This document shows, one piece after another, positions 45,824-54,364 of a stretch of DNA of 63,900 bases. Source of the DNA: an uncultured Oxalobacteraceae bacterium. GTDB lineage: Bacteria; Pseudomonadota; Gammaproteobacteria; Burkholderiales; Burkholderiaceae. Where the stretch lies: assembly GCA_946479255.1 (NCBI GenBank), contig CAMLFK010000003.1:1-63900 (forward strand), given 5' to 3'. The translations under genes were made by a program, and so were the position numbers. Every line of letters begins with the position of its first letter. Position 1 is the first letter of the stretch. The notes under the pieces are model-generated. The model did not search any database and was not told where the DNA came from. It worked only from the letters and a program-made list of their open reading frames with translations.

Positions 45824-46057
45824 ATGAAGAGCATTTTCGTATCAGTAATGACGGTTTTGGCACTGGTTGGCTGCGGTGACGATGTACCAAAAGTCCAGGA
45901 CCCGACGCAAATCGTAATTCGCGGCAAGCTGGTTTCCCAGCAGGAGTTTCTGAAGACTTACTGCCAAGGCAAGGACGACAATGACACCTGCCTGAGGGTC
46001 AGCAAGGCAATGTCGGCTGATAGCGTCAAGGCTGGCCAGGGTATGGCACGCAACTAG
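45824..46057 (+). CDS. small lipoprotein, function unknown
   Basis: Predicted lipoprotein of 77 residues: MKSIFVSVMTVLALVGCGDD with lipobox ALVGC, then a short hydrophilic domain with two further Cys (KTYCQGKDDNDTCLRV) that may form a disulfide. AGGAGA stands eight bases before the ATG. It resembles small entry-exclusion/YbfN-like lipoproteins only in general shape, and no family was recognised. Confidence 0.6.
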   Translation: MKSIFVSVMTVLALVGCGDDVPKVQDPTQIVIRGKLVSQQEFLKTYCQGKDDNDTCLRVSKAMSADSVKAGQGMARN

Positions 46058-46180
46058 ACAAAGTGTTGTCGATGGTGGGGAATTCGAACGATACGGTTTC
46101 TCGTTGCCCCTCCCGCCATCGGCGCTCACTCTGCTGGTTTAAGCGCACGCGAAAAAAGTTGCGCGGACAGGCCGGCCGAC

Positions 46181-46867
46181 TTACGCCACCACCAGCCCCA
46201 GCTCCAGCATGATCTCGGCGGCCTGGCGACTTGATATGACTGCGCCCTTGAACATGCTGGCATTGCCCAGCTTGACGCCGGTGATATCGGCTCCGCGCAA
46301 ATCGGCGCCGTCGAATCGCGTGTCTTTCAGGTGGGCGTTGCGCAAGCTGCATTCCTCGAATACCGCCTGACGGAAGTCGCAGCCCGACAGGTCGGCATCC
46401 TGGAAGTCCAGACCGATCAGGCGGGCTTTGCGGAACGACAGCCGGCGCAGGTCGGCCCCGACCATGCGCGAATGCTCGAAGGAAAGGCCCAGGTGGCCGA
46501 TCTCTTCAAAATTGGCCCCGGTGAGCTTACATTCCGAGAATGAGGCCGAGGCCAGGCGCGCGCGGCGCCAGGTCGAGTTATTCAAGTCGCAGGCCTGAAA
46601 GCGAGCGTCGACCACCTCGGCCGATTCGAAATCGGCCTGGCCGGCACGGCACCGGCGCCAGCTGCTGCGCGACAGGTTGGCGGCGAACAGCGACGCTTCC
46701 AGCAGCGAACAGTTGAGAAACTGCGCATCCTGGAAATCCAGGCGCGACAGGTCGACGCCGGACAGGTCGCAGCCGTCGAATACCAGGGGGCCCTGCACTG
46801 AGCCCAGGAGATCGGTGATGTCGGCGCGTGACAGGCTGGCCGCCGAGATGGTTGTTGCAGCATTCAT
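46181..46867 (-). CDS. pentapeptide-repeat protein
   Basis: Protein of 228 residues built largely of A(D/N)LxX-type five-residue repeats (LSGVDLSRLDFQDAQF, GADLRRLSFRKARLIGLDF, DADLSGCDFRQ, GADLRGADITG), which fold into a right-handed quadrilateral beta-helix. No membrane helix or extra domain. Some family members mimic DNA and protect gyrase, but that cannot be inferred here. Confidence 0.85.
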   Translation of the reverse strand: MNAATTISAASLSRADITDLLGSVQGPLVFDGCDLSGVDLSRLDFQDAQFLNCSLLEASLFAANLSRSSWRRCRAGQADFESAEVVDARFQACDLNNSTWRRARLASASFSECKLTGANFEEIGHLGLSFEHSRMVGADLRRLSFRKARLIGLDFQDADLSGCDFRQAVFEECSLRNAHLKDTRFDGADLRGADITGVKLGNASMFKGAVISSRQAAEIMLELGLVVA

Positions 46868-46973
46868 GGCAAATGATGGGGTGATGGCGTTGGGCGCAGT
46901 CCGGCCACTATTGGCTGGTTCAAAGGGCGCAAATGGCTATAGTACAAGCGCCTCGTCATCATGGTTTAGCCTT

Positions 46974-47087
46974 TCAAAGATAGATGAAGTCCTCGTTCTT
47001 GTCCGGCAGCGCGGCCAGCAGCAGGCGCACCGGACCCAGCGCGAACCAGACAGCGCCCAGCAAAACAATGGTGACAACGGCATTCAT
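46974..47087 (-). CDS. very small membrane protein, 37 residues
   Basis: Starts MNAVVTIVLLGAVWFALGPV and ends DKNEDFIYL: one membrane helix followed by a short polar tail. The ATG at 47087 has GCGAGG at good spacing. Located in the 330-base gap between the pentapeptide-repeat gene and a divergent regulator, in which nothing else is visible. Function unknown. Credible because of the ribosome site and helix, but short. Confidence 0.5.
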   Translation of the reverse strand: MNAVVTIVLLGAVWFALGPVRLLLAALPDKNEDFIYL

Positions 47088-47197
47088 GGTGAACCTCGCA
47101 TAGTTGGTAAAACTCGGGTGAACGGAGCAGCCATTATCAAAAAATCCTGCCACGATGGCCATTGGCGAAAAAGACAAATTTATGATTTAATCGGCCA

Positions 47198-48193
47198 ATG
47201 AACTCACTTCCTGTCATCCGTATCGGCATTCTTGTCTTCCCAGAATGCGTGGGCGCGGCCGCAGCCGCGCCCTACGACGTCTTCAAGATCGCCAACACGC
47301 TGAGCCTGATGCGGCCCGCCGCCGAGCAGCTGCGTTTCGAGGTCAAGTGGGTCAGCGCGGATGGCGGCATGGTCGCCACCAATACCGGCATCTCGTTCGC
47401 CACTGAAGCTCTCGACCATGACTGCGACGCCCTGATCGTGACCGGCATCGACCGCCACGCGATGCGCGAAATCGTCCCGGCGATCCGCACCATGGAAAAC
47501 GAAGTGAAGCTGGTGCGCGACTTTGCCGCCAGTGGCGGCATGGTGTCGGCCATGTGCACTGGCACTTTCCTGCTGGCCGAAGCGGGCCTGCTCGATGGCC
47601 GCCGCGCCACCACCAGCTGGTGGCTCAGCGCCTACTTCGCCAAACGCTATCCGGACGTGGCGCTGGAATCGGAAGAGCTGGTGGTGCGCGACGGCCAGCT
47701 GCTGTCGTCGGGCGGGGCCGGCTCCTACCTCGACCTGGCGCTGTGGCTGGTCGGCCATTTCGGCGGCGACCCGCTGCGCGTGATGACAGCCAAGTTCCTG
47801 GTGGCCGACAGCGGGCGCACCAGCCAGACGCCGTATGTCGCCTCGGCCCTGGTGGAACGCAAGAGCCAGGCGGTGATCGAGCAGGCGCGCCGCTGGCTCA
47901 ACGAGCATATCGACCAGGACTGGAACATGGGCGAGCTGGCGGCCCACTGCAGCACCAGCCCGCGTACGCTGCTGCGCCGCTTTCAGAAGGCGCTGGGTTT
48001 GAGCCCGGTGCAGTACACCCAGCAGCTGCGGGTCGAACGCGCCAAGGCGCTGCTGGAATCCTCGACGCTGTCGCTGGAAGACATCACCAGCCGCTGCGGC
48101 TACGCCGATGTGTCGACCTTCAGCACCGTCTTCAAGCGCTGGGCCCAGATCACGCCGCGCGAATACCGCAGCCGCTTCGGCATGCGCAGCTGA
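47198..48193 (+). CDS. GlxA-family transcriptional regulator (DJ-1/PfpI + AraC)
   Basis: Regulator of 331 residues. Residues ~1-190 form a DJ-1/PfpI-like domain with the elbow Cys in MVSAMCTGTFLLAEAGLLDGRRATTSWW. The C-terminal ~100 residues are two AraC helix-turn-helices (MGELAAHCSTSPRTLLRRFQ and EDITSRCGYADVSTFSTVFKRW). Members sense small metabolites such as carnitine, arginine or aldehydes. No target operon is evident beside it. The next gene is another AraC regulator. Confidence 0.9.
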   Translation: MNSLPVIRIGILVFPECVGAAAAAPYDVFKIANTLSLMRPAAEQLRFEVKWVSADGGMVATNTGISFATEALDHDCDALIVTGIDRHAMREIVPAIRTMENEVKLVRDFAASGGMVSAMCTGTFLLAEAGLLDGRRATTSWWLSAYFAKRYPDVALESEELVVRDGQLLSSGGAGSYLDLALWLVGHFGGDPLRVMTAKFLVADSGRTSQTPYVASALVERKSQAVIEQARRWLNEHIDQDWNMGELAAHCSTSPRTLLRRFQKALGLSPVQYTQQLRVERAKALLESSTLSLEDITSRCGYADVSTFSTVFKRWAQITPREYRSRFGMRS

Positions 48194-48268
48194 CAGCATT
48201 CGCAATCGCGATCAAGTGCCATCACGCCGCCAAGGGCATCCTGTGCCTGTGTTTCAAACGGAGGAATA

Positions 48269-49102
48269 ATGGGACCTGTAGCCAGGGCACTGTGGTATAT
48301 CGAAAGCCACTCGGAGAGTCCGATCACGCTCGACGAGGTGGCGGCGGCCGCGCATGTGTCGCGCTACCACCTGGCGCGTACCTTTGCCGTGGTCACCGGC
48401 GTGCCGGTGATGGCGTATGTGCGCGGACGCCGGCTCAGCCGGGCCGCGCGCCGGCTGGCCGAAGGCGCGCCCGACATACTGGCCGTGGCGCTGGATGCGG
48501 CTTACAACTCCCACGAAGCATTCACCCGTGCCTTCCGCGAGCAGTTCGGGCTCACGCCCGAGGCGCTGCGCTCGCAGGGCACGCTTGCCAACATCACGCT
48601 AGTGGAGATGATTCAAATGGAAGCGACAAACAAGGTACAGCTGGACGAACCGAAGTATGAGAACGGCCGCGAAATGCTGCTGGCCGGGCTCTCGGAGCGC
48701 ATGGTCAACAACTGCGCGCAGGGCATTCCCGCGCAGTGGCAGCGATTCGGCCCGTATATCGGCCGCCTCGCAACGCAACTTGGGCCGACCTGTTACGGGA
48801 TCGTGTTATCGAGCGGCGACGGCGGCGAGATGGATTACATGGCGGCCGTCGAGGTGAGTAGCTTTGCCGGCCTGCCGCCCGAACTGCGCCAGGTAAAACT
48901 GGCGCCGCAGCGCTATGCGGTGTTCCGCCACACGGGCCACATCTCGGGCGTCGGCGCGACCTGGGCAGCGGTCATGGACGGCTGGCTGCCGGCCGCCAGC
49001 GTCAAGGCGGCCGACGCGCCCTACCTGGAACGCTATGGGCCGGAATTCAATCCGCGCACCGGCCAGGGCGGGCTGGACCTGATGATTCCAATCGCCGGCT
49101 AG
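48269..49102 (+). CDS. AraC-family regulator with GyrI-like effector domain
   Basis: Protein of 277 residues. The N-terminal AraC DNA-binding domain comes first (LDEVAAAAHVSRYHLARTFA, then AYNSHEAFTRAFREQFGLTP). A GyrI-like ligand-binding domain occupies ~130-277 (RYAVFRHTGHISGVGATWAAV, the typical end motif EYYGPEFNP-like in ERYGPEFNPRTG). This Rob/SoxS-GyrI architecture usually binds hydrophobic drugs or cations and induces efflux or resistance genes. It follows the GlxA-type gene by 75 bases in the same direction. Confidence 0.88.
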   Translation: MGPVARALWYIESHSESPITLDEVAAAAHVSRYHLARTFAVVTGVPVMAYVRGRRLSRAARRLAEGAPDILAVALDAAYNSHEAFTRAFREQFGLTPEALRSQGTLANITLVEMIQMEATNKVQLDEPKYENGREMLLAGLSERMVNNCAQGIPAQWQRFGPYIGRLATQLGPTCYGIVLSSGDGGEMDYMAAVEVSSFAGLPPELRQVKLAPQRYAVFRHTGHISGVGATWAAVMDGWLPAASVKAADAPYLERYGPEFNPRTGQGGLDLMIPIAG

Positions 49103-49109
49103 ACTCAGC

Positions 49110-49271
49110 TAAGTACCCGCTCGAAAATAAATGTGATTTTTGGCTGCCATAACCGGCGAGTTGCTGCGTTGCCCGCCGCTAGCAGTGCTCGCACTGTGTC
49201 GCGTCGTGCGCCTTGCACCGCATCCGGCTATGTTCGCCAAAACTTCACATCTATTTCCGTTCGGGTACTTA
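49110..49271. repeat. 162-bp element with 35-bp terminal inverted repeats between convergent genes
   Basis: The arm at 49110-49144 (begins TAAGTACCCG, ends TTTTTGGC) is mirrored, with about six differences, by 49236-49271. The interior contains a smaller dyad CAGTGC-TC-GCACTG. The right end supplies the TAA stop codon of the TonB receptor gene. It contains no coding capacity. It could be a dispersed MITE/REP-type palindromic repeat or a large terminator. Confidence 0.7.
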
Positions 49272-52103
49272 GAAGCGGTAGTTCACGCTGAAGCGAATGG
49301 TGCGTCCAAACAGTGGACGCGCCACCCCGCGGTTGCGCGTGCCATCCGGGGACAGCAGGTCCGTGAACAGCGGGTCGCCTTCGGTGAAGGACAGCTGGTT
49401 GGTCAGGTTGGCCACGAACAGCTGTGCCATAATCCCGTCGCTCACCTTATACTGCGCACCGGCGTTGAGGATGTAGTACTCAGGCAGGCGCGTCACGTTA
49501 CGGTCGGTCGCTTCCGAGAACCGCGAACCGGTGTACTGGAACTGGCCGTACACGGACAATGGAATGCCGGTGGCGTGCAGCAGGTCGTACGAGGGCATGA
49601 AGTTCAGCATGTGCTTGGCGAGGCGGCGCGGACGGCGGCCGTCTTCGCTGACTTCGTTGTAGCGGTAGCCGCTGATCACGCCCTGCGCATCGCGCACGCT
49701 CTCGACCAGCGTGTACTGCGCGCCGTTGACCTTCGGGTCCTGCACCACGAAACTGCCCTTGAGCTCCAGCCCTTCGATCGCGGCCGGACGCCAGCTCAGT
49801 TCCACTTCGGCGCCGACGTTTTCCACGCCGCGCTTGTACAGCTGGGCCACGTTCGGGCAGGTGGAGATCTGCGGCACGCCGCCGGCCGAGGTGCAGCTTG
49901 GCGACTGGAAGTCGTTGTACTGGTTGATCTGGCTGCGCGGCGAGAAGTCGTTGTAGAACACCGCCACCGCCGCGCCGAAGCCGCGCGTCAGGTAGCGCAG
50001 GCCAGCCTCGTACTGCTTGATCCGCTCGACCGCCTCGACATTCACAGGCTGACCATTGACCACCACCGGCCGCGCGGTACTGAGGTTGTTCAAGTCTTCC
50101 AGGCTGGGCAGACGGAACGAGTGCGAAGCCAGCGCATACACCGCGAATGGCTTGCTGAAGCTGTAGTTGGCGCCGATCGACCAGCCAAGCGCGTCGAACT
50201 TCTGGTCCAGCCGGTTGACGGCGCCCGGGAACAGGATCGCATCGTCGGCGCCGCTGTCCTGCAGCGACCCCGGCACCACATTGGCCGGCGTGAGGTTGGT
50301 GGCCACATCGCGGTCGCGCCGGTTCACCCTGGCGTGCACGTCCTGCCAGCGCACGCCGATGTCCATCTTCAGCCTGCCGCCCATGTTCTCCCAGTGGTCG
50401 AGCAGGTAGGCGGCGTTGCCGTCGGCCTTGATGTCGCTGTTAAAGCCGAACCAGCCGGGCAGGATCGCACTGCCGCTGGTGAGCATGGGTCCGACCCGGT
50501 TACCGGCGGCGTCCACCACGGCCAGGTCCACCAGGCGCGAATTCTCGGCGCTCTCACCCACCATCAGCGAGGCCTGGAACTCGGGCGCGAAGGCATAGCG
50601 GCTCTTGTAAAGGCCGAAGGTCAGGTCGTGGGTACCGGCCAGCATGAAGGTTTTTTGCGCCTTCAGGTCGAGCGAAGTGCTGCGCGCTTCGGACCTTGCC
50701 ACAAAGGGGATCAGGAAGTTCAGCAGAGCACCCGGCTGCACCTTGCTGCCGTCGTTCAGGTAGGTGCCGGTCACGCCGGCGACCTTGGCGTAGTTCTGGA
50801 TGAAGGCTTCCCGGCTGATGTTGGCGAACTGCGCGCAAGGGTTCGAACCCGGCACATTGAAGTAGCCGATCAGCTTGGCGTTGTTCAGGTCGCAGGCCAG
50901 CGCCGCGCCGTGAGCCGGAGAGATCACGTCGTTCTGGTAGCGCGCATTGAGGAAATTGGCCGCGCTGGTGGTGTCGTTGCCGGTGAAGACGGCGTTAAAG
51001 CCGTTGCTGCCGTCGGTGTGGCGCAGGCCCGAGGACAAGCGCAGGCCGTTCGGCAGTTCATGCGACAGCTTCAGGGTCAGCATCTTGAAGTTCGGGTGGA
51101 TGCCGTCGGCCTGGTCGACCGTGCGCTGGCCGTATTCGCCCAGCATCTGGAATTTGCGATTGTTGGGCGAAGCCGTGGTGCCATGCGCGAACGGAATGCC
51201 GAGCGGTTCGATGGTATCGGACTCCAGCACGGTCGGCTTGGCCGGCGTGCCGCTCTCGGTCAGGCGCGGCACCGAGATCGGCAGGTTCTGGTAGAAGGCG
51301 GTGCGGTCGTTAAGCACCAGGGCATCGAAGCGCGCCTGGGTCTTGCGGTCGTCGCTGGTCCACAGCAGGTTGCCGCGCACCTGGCCACCCTTGTCGGCCG
51401 TGTAGCCGGTGTCGCGGATGCCGTCGCTCTGGCGGTAGAAGCCGCCCACCGCGTAGGTCAGGTTCTTGTTGATTGGCCCGGCCACATAGGCATCGTGGCG
51501 GAAGAAGCCGTAATCGGCGTACTCGCACTTGTAGCCGCCTTCGAGCTTGTCGCCGCCGGTGCGGGTGACGTGGTTGACGGTCGCGCCCAGGCCATTGGAA
51601 TACAGGATGCCGCCGGTGCCGCCCTTGACCACTTCCACGCTTTCTGTCATCAGGTCGTCGCGGATGAAGACGTCGTTGTTCATCAGTGGCGCTTCCGGTT
51701 CTTCATAGGCCGGCAGGCCGTCGATCAGCTGCGGCGCGAAGCGGTAACCGCCCACCACCGGCAGGCCGCGCACGGTGATGTTGTTGCTGGCCTCGCCCGC
51801 GGTACTGCCCTCGGCGTAGATGCCGGGGATGTTGTTGAGCAGGTCGGCGGTGCTCATCGGCGCCAGCTTGAGAATCTCTTCGGCCGACAGGGTGTTGATC
51901 GAGAACGTGGCGTTCTTCTTGGTGGTGGTACGGGTCACGCCCGTGACGATGACCACATTGCTCGGCTCCTCCGCTTTTTCGGCGGCGGCCTTGGCGGCGG
52001 CCACGTCGGCGGCGGCCTGCTGTTGTGCAAATACGGCGGCCGGCAGCAGGCAGATGGCCAGTGCGGCGGAACGTCCCAGATAACGTGCAATCGAATAACG
52101 CAT
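49269..52103 (-). CDS. TonB-dependent outer-membrane receptor of the fructan locus
   Basis: Receptor of 944 residues. Signal peptide ends at AVFA. The plug domain has IVTGVTRTTTKKNATFSINTLSAEEIL, the STADLLNNIPGIY segment and ITVRGLP. A 22-strand barrel follows, ending in Phe after RFSVNYRF. The start at 52103 (MRYSIARYL) has AAGGGGA upstream. Two copies of the LacI-type operator stand 130-190 bases upstream. Its position after a sugar kinase and GH32 genes suggests uptake of fructo-oligosaccharides, not iron (inference). Confidence 0.9.
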   Translation of the reverse strand: MRYSIARYLGRSAALAICLLPAAVFAQQQAAADVAAAKAAAEKAEEPSNVVIVTGVTRTTTKKNATFSINTLSAEEILKLAPMSTADLLNNIPGIYAEGSTAGEASNNITVRGLPVVGGYRFAPQLIDGLPAYEEPEAPLMNNDVFIRDDLMTESVEVVKGGTGGILYSNGLGATVNHVTRTGGDKLEGGYKCEYADYGFFRHDAYVAGPINKNLTYAVGGFYRQSDGIRDTGYTADKGGQVRGNLLWTSDDRKTQARFDALVLNDRTAFYQNLPISVPRLTESGTPAKPTVLESDTIEPLGIPFAHGTTASPNNRKFQMLGEYGQRTVDQADGIHPNFKMLTLKLSHELPNGLRLSSGLRHTDGSNGFNAVFTGNDTTSAANFLNARYQNDVISPAHGAALACDLNNAKLIGYFNVPGSNPCAQFANISREAFIQNYAKVAGVTGTYLNDGSKVQPGALLNFLIPFVARSEARSTSLDLKAQKTFMLAGTHDLTFGLYKSRYAFAPEFQASLMVGESAENSRLVDLAVVDAAGNRVGPMLTSGSAILPGWFGFNSDIKADGNAAYLLDHWENMGGRLKMDIGVRWQDVHARVNRRDRDVATNLTPANVVPGSLQDSGADDAILFPGAVNRLDQKFDALGWSIGANYSFSKPFAVYALASHSFRLPSLEDLNNLSTARPVVVNGQPVNVEAVERIKQYEAGLRYLTRGFGAAVAVFYNDFSPRSQINQYNDFQSPSCTSAGGVPQISTCPNVAQLYKRGVENVGAEVELSWRPAAIEGLELKGSFVVQDPKVNGAQYTLVESVRDAQGVISGYRYNEVSEDGRRPRRLAKHMLNFMPSYDLLHATGIPLSVYGQFQYTGSRFSEATDRNVTRLPEYYILNAGAQYKVSDGIMAQLFVANLTNQLSFTEGDPLFTDLLSPDGTRNRGVARPLFGRTIRFSVNYRF

Positions 52104-52235
52104 GAATGTTGTCCCCTTCGTTGATTTTGATATTGCCACTCGTGTCATCAATCGGCCAGCCCAGGCTGCCCGTTGATGCATTTCTCGTTGTTGTTTCGCT
52201 GTGCCTTCGCTAGCCCTCCCCCTCTCGAGCACACG

Positions 52236-52252
52236 ATGTCCACCGTTGTCAT
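52236..52252. promoter_or_regulatory. LacI-type operator, copy A (receptor promoter)
   Basis: ATGTCCACCGTTGTCAT, identical to copy C. An imperfect 17-bp palindrome around a central C, upstream of the TonB receptor gene. Confidence 0.75.
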
Positions 52253-52272
52253 CGTATGCCTGCCATAATCAA

Positions 52273-52289
52273 ATGTCTATCGTTGTCAT
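52273..52289. promoter_or_regulatory. LacI-type operator, copy B (receptor promoter)
   Basis: ATGTCTATCGTTGTCAT, differing from copy A at two of 17 positions, 37 bases from it. The close pair may allow cooperative binding or looping. Confidence 0.7.
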
Positions 52290-52326
52290 TAAAATGTTCA
52301 ACGTGAGACATATTTACAACAATGGT

Positions 52327-53262
52327 TTATCGGTCTGTGATTTCAGCCAGGCACGGCAGGTCGGCGCCGCGCCGCGAGCAGGTGATGGCCGCGGCTTGCG
52401 CGGCGAACCCGAGCGCCTTCGCCAGGGTGGCGCTATCGAGCCGGCGCAAGCCTTCGTCGCTGAGCAGCCCATGGCGCGCCAGCCATGACAGCAGGCCGGC
52501 CTGGAAGGTATCCCCTGCCCCGACCGTGTCGATCACGTTCACCGGCACGGCCGGCAAGTCGGCCACCGCGCCGTTGGCTGCGGCCGCGAACACGCCATCG
52601 GCGCCGCGCGTCACAACCACCAGCCGCACCCCGCTTTGCAGGGCGTGTTCGGCGAATGCCGACGGAGTCATCTGCGGATAGAGATGGTGCAGGTCTTCGT
52701 CGCTGACCTTGAGCAGGCCGGTACGCGGAAGCATCCACGCGAGCGTATCGCGCCACACCGCTACCTGCGGCTCGATCGCCAGGCGGATATTCGGGTCGTA
52801 GGCGATCAGGCTGCGGCCCAGCTGGCGTTCGATCAGGGTGCGCAGCGTGCCGGCCACCGGCTCGGCCACCATGCAATACGAGCCGACGTGGATCACCGCC
52901 GCATCCAATGGAACGCTCGGCAGGTCGGAAGGCAGCACGCGCCGTTCGGCCGTACCGGCCCCATAAAAGCCGTAAGTGGGCACGCCGGCCGCATCCAGGC
53001 TGACCATCACCAGCGCGGTCTGCGCATCCGGACGCGGCGTCGCGCTCACGTCGACCTGCTCGGCCAGCAGCGCGCCACGCAAGCGCTGGCCGAACAGGTC
53101 GCGCGACAGGCCGCCGAAAAAGACCGGCGGCACGCCAAGCCGGGCCAGCCCGACCGCGAGGTTAAAAGGCGATCCGCCAATGCGGGCCGACAGTTCCAGC
53201 CCCGCGTTTGTATGCTGTTCGGGAAAAACGTCGAACAGCGCTTCGCCACAGACGACAATCAT
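52327..53262 (-). CDS. PfkB-family sugar kinase, probable fructokinase
   Basis: Kinase of 311 residues of the ribokinase/PfkB family. Starts MIVVCGEALFDVFPEQ. The sugar-contact region is ARIGGSPFNLAVGLARLGV. The C-terminal anion hole and catalytic Asp are in DTVGAGDTFQAGLLSWL. Fructokinases of this family phosphorylate fructose to fructose-6-phosphate in the cytoplasm. The ATGA overlap with the ABC ATPase gene shows co-translation. Fructose specificity is inferred from the GH32 neighbours. Confidence 0.88.
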   Translation of the reverse strand: MIVVCGEALFDVFPEQHTNAGLELSARIGGSPFNLAVGLARLGVPPVFFGGLSRDLFGQRLRGALLAEQVDVSATPRPDAQTALVMVSLDAAGVPTYGFYGAGTAERRVLPSDLPSVPLDAAVIHVGSYCMVAEPVAGTLRTLIERQLGRSLIAYDPNIRLAIEPQVAVWRDTLAWMLPRTGLLKVSDEDLHHLYPQMTPSAFAEHALQSGVRLVVVTRGADGVFAAAANGAVADLPAVPVNVIDTVGAGDTFQAGLLSWLARHGLLSDEGLRRLDSATLAKALGFAAQAAAITCSRRGADLPCLAEITDR

Positions 53263-54356
53263 GCTACCTCCTTGATGCTGGCCGGGTGCGCGCCATCGAT
53301 GCGCAAACCCTGTTCGTCGAATACATGAATCTGCCCAGCCACCGGGCTCACCGCCCAGCTGCTGTCTTCCAGCGGCGGCTCGCCGCGCAGCGCCACCACC
53401 AAGGGCTTCGGGATACCCGGCACGCCCAGGTGCACATACGATTCCGCGCCCAGGCGCTCGATCAGCAGCACCGTGCCGCGCAGTGCGCCGCCAGGGTCGG
53501 GCACCAGATGTTCCGGGCGCAGGCCTACCGTCACTTTACGGCCGGCGCCGGCCGCATTCGGCCAGGCTAGCGCGCCCTGCTCGCCCACCAGCACATGGCC
53601 GGCGTGCTCTACCCTGCCTTCGATCAGGTTCATCTTCGGGCTGCCGATGAAGCCGGCCACGAATACATTGGCCGGCCGCTCGTATAAATGCATCGGGCTG
53701 CCGATCTGCTGCACGCCGTTGGGGGAGAGGACCACGATCCGGTCTGCCAGGGTCATGGCCTCGACCTGGTCGTGCGTCACATAGACCATGGTGGCGCCCA
53801 ATTGCTTATGCAGGCGCGCGATCTCCACGCGCATGTCGGCGCGCAAGGCCGCGTCCAGGTTCGACAGCGGTTCGTCGAACAGAAAGGCGCGGGGTTTCCT
53901 CACGATGGCGCGGCCGATCGCCACCCGCTGGCGCTGCCCGCCCGAGAGCTGCGGCGGACGGCGTTCCAGCAGGTGCTCCAGCTGTAGCATTTTGGCCGCG
54001 CCGCGCACCGCCGTCTGGATCTCGGCCTTGGGCACCTTGGCCAGGCGCAGGCCGAAAGCGATGTTCTCGAACACGCTCATGTGGGCGTACAGCGCGTAGT
54101 TCTGGAACACCATCGACAGGCCGCGCTTGGCCGGCGGGGTCTCGTTGATCCGCTGGCCCTCGATGCGAATCTCGCCGCCGCTGATCTCTTCCAGTCCGGC
54201 GATCATGCGCAGCAAGGTGGACTTGCCGCAGCCGGAAGGGCCGACCAGCACGACGAACTCGCCGTCCTCGATGGTGAAGCTGATGCCCTTGAGGATGTGG
54301 GTACTTTCTTTTCCCGGGTACGTCTTGGCGACGTCCTGGAGCGCGATCGATGCCAT
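53259..54356 (-). CDS. sugar ABC transporter ATP-binding protein (MalK/UgpC family)
   Basis: ATPase of 365 residues. Walker A LVGPSGCGKSTLLRMIAG, signature LSGGQRQRVAIGRAI, Walker B AFLFDEPLSNLDAALR, H loop VTHDQVEAMTLADR. A C-terminal OB/TOBE regulatory domain (~240-365) follows, as in MalK. It energises the two permeases encoded further upstream (58288-60230). It stands eight bases after the GH32 gene and overlaps the kinase start. Confidence 0.92.
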   Translation of the reverse strand: MASIALQDVAKTYPGKESTHILKGISFTIEDGEFVVLVGPSGCGKSTLLRMIAGLEEISGGEIRIEGQRINETPPAKRGLSMVFQNYALYAHMSVFENIAFGLRLAKVPKAEIQTAVRGAAKMLQLEHLLERRPPQLSGGQRQRVAIGRAIVRKPRAFLFDEPLSNLDAALRADMRVEIARLHKQLGATMVYVTHDQVEAMTLADRIVVLSPNGVQQIGSPMHLYERPANVFVAGFIGSPKMNLIEGRVEHAGHVLVGEQGALAWPNAAGAGRKVTVGLRPEHLVPDPGGALRGTVLLIERLGAESYVHLGVPGIPKPLVVALRGEPPLEDSSWAVSPVAGQIHVFDEQGLRIDGAHPASIKEVA

Positions 54357-54364
54357 GCCTGCTC

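Noticed and set aside
49140..52124. 994-codon plus-strand frame opposite the TonB receptor
   Set aside because: Same shadow effect. The minus-strand frame has signal peptide, plug and barrel end.
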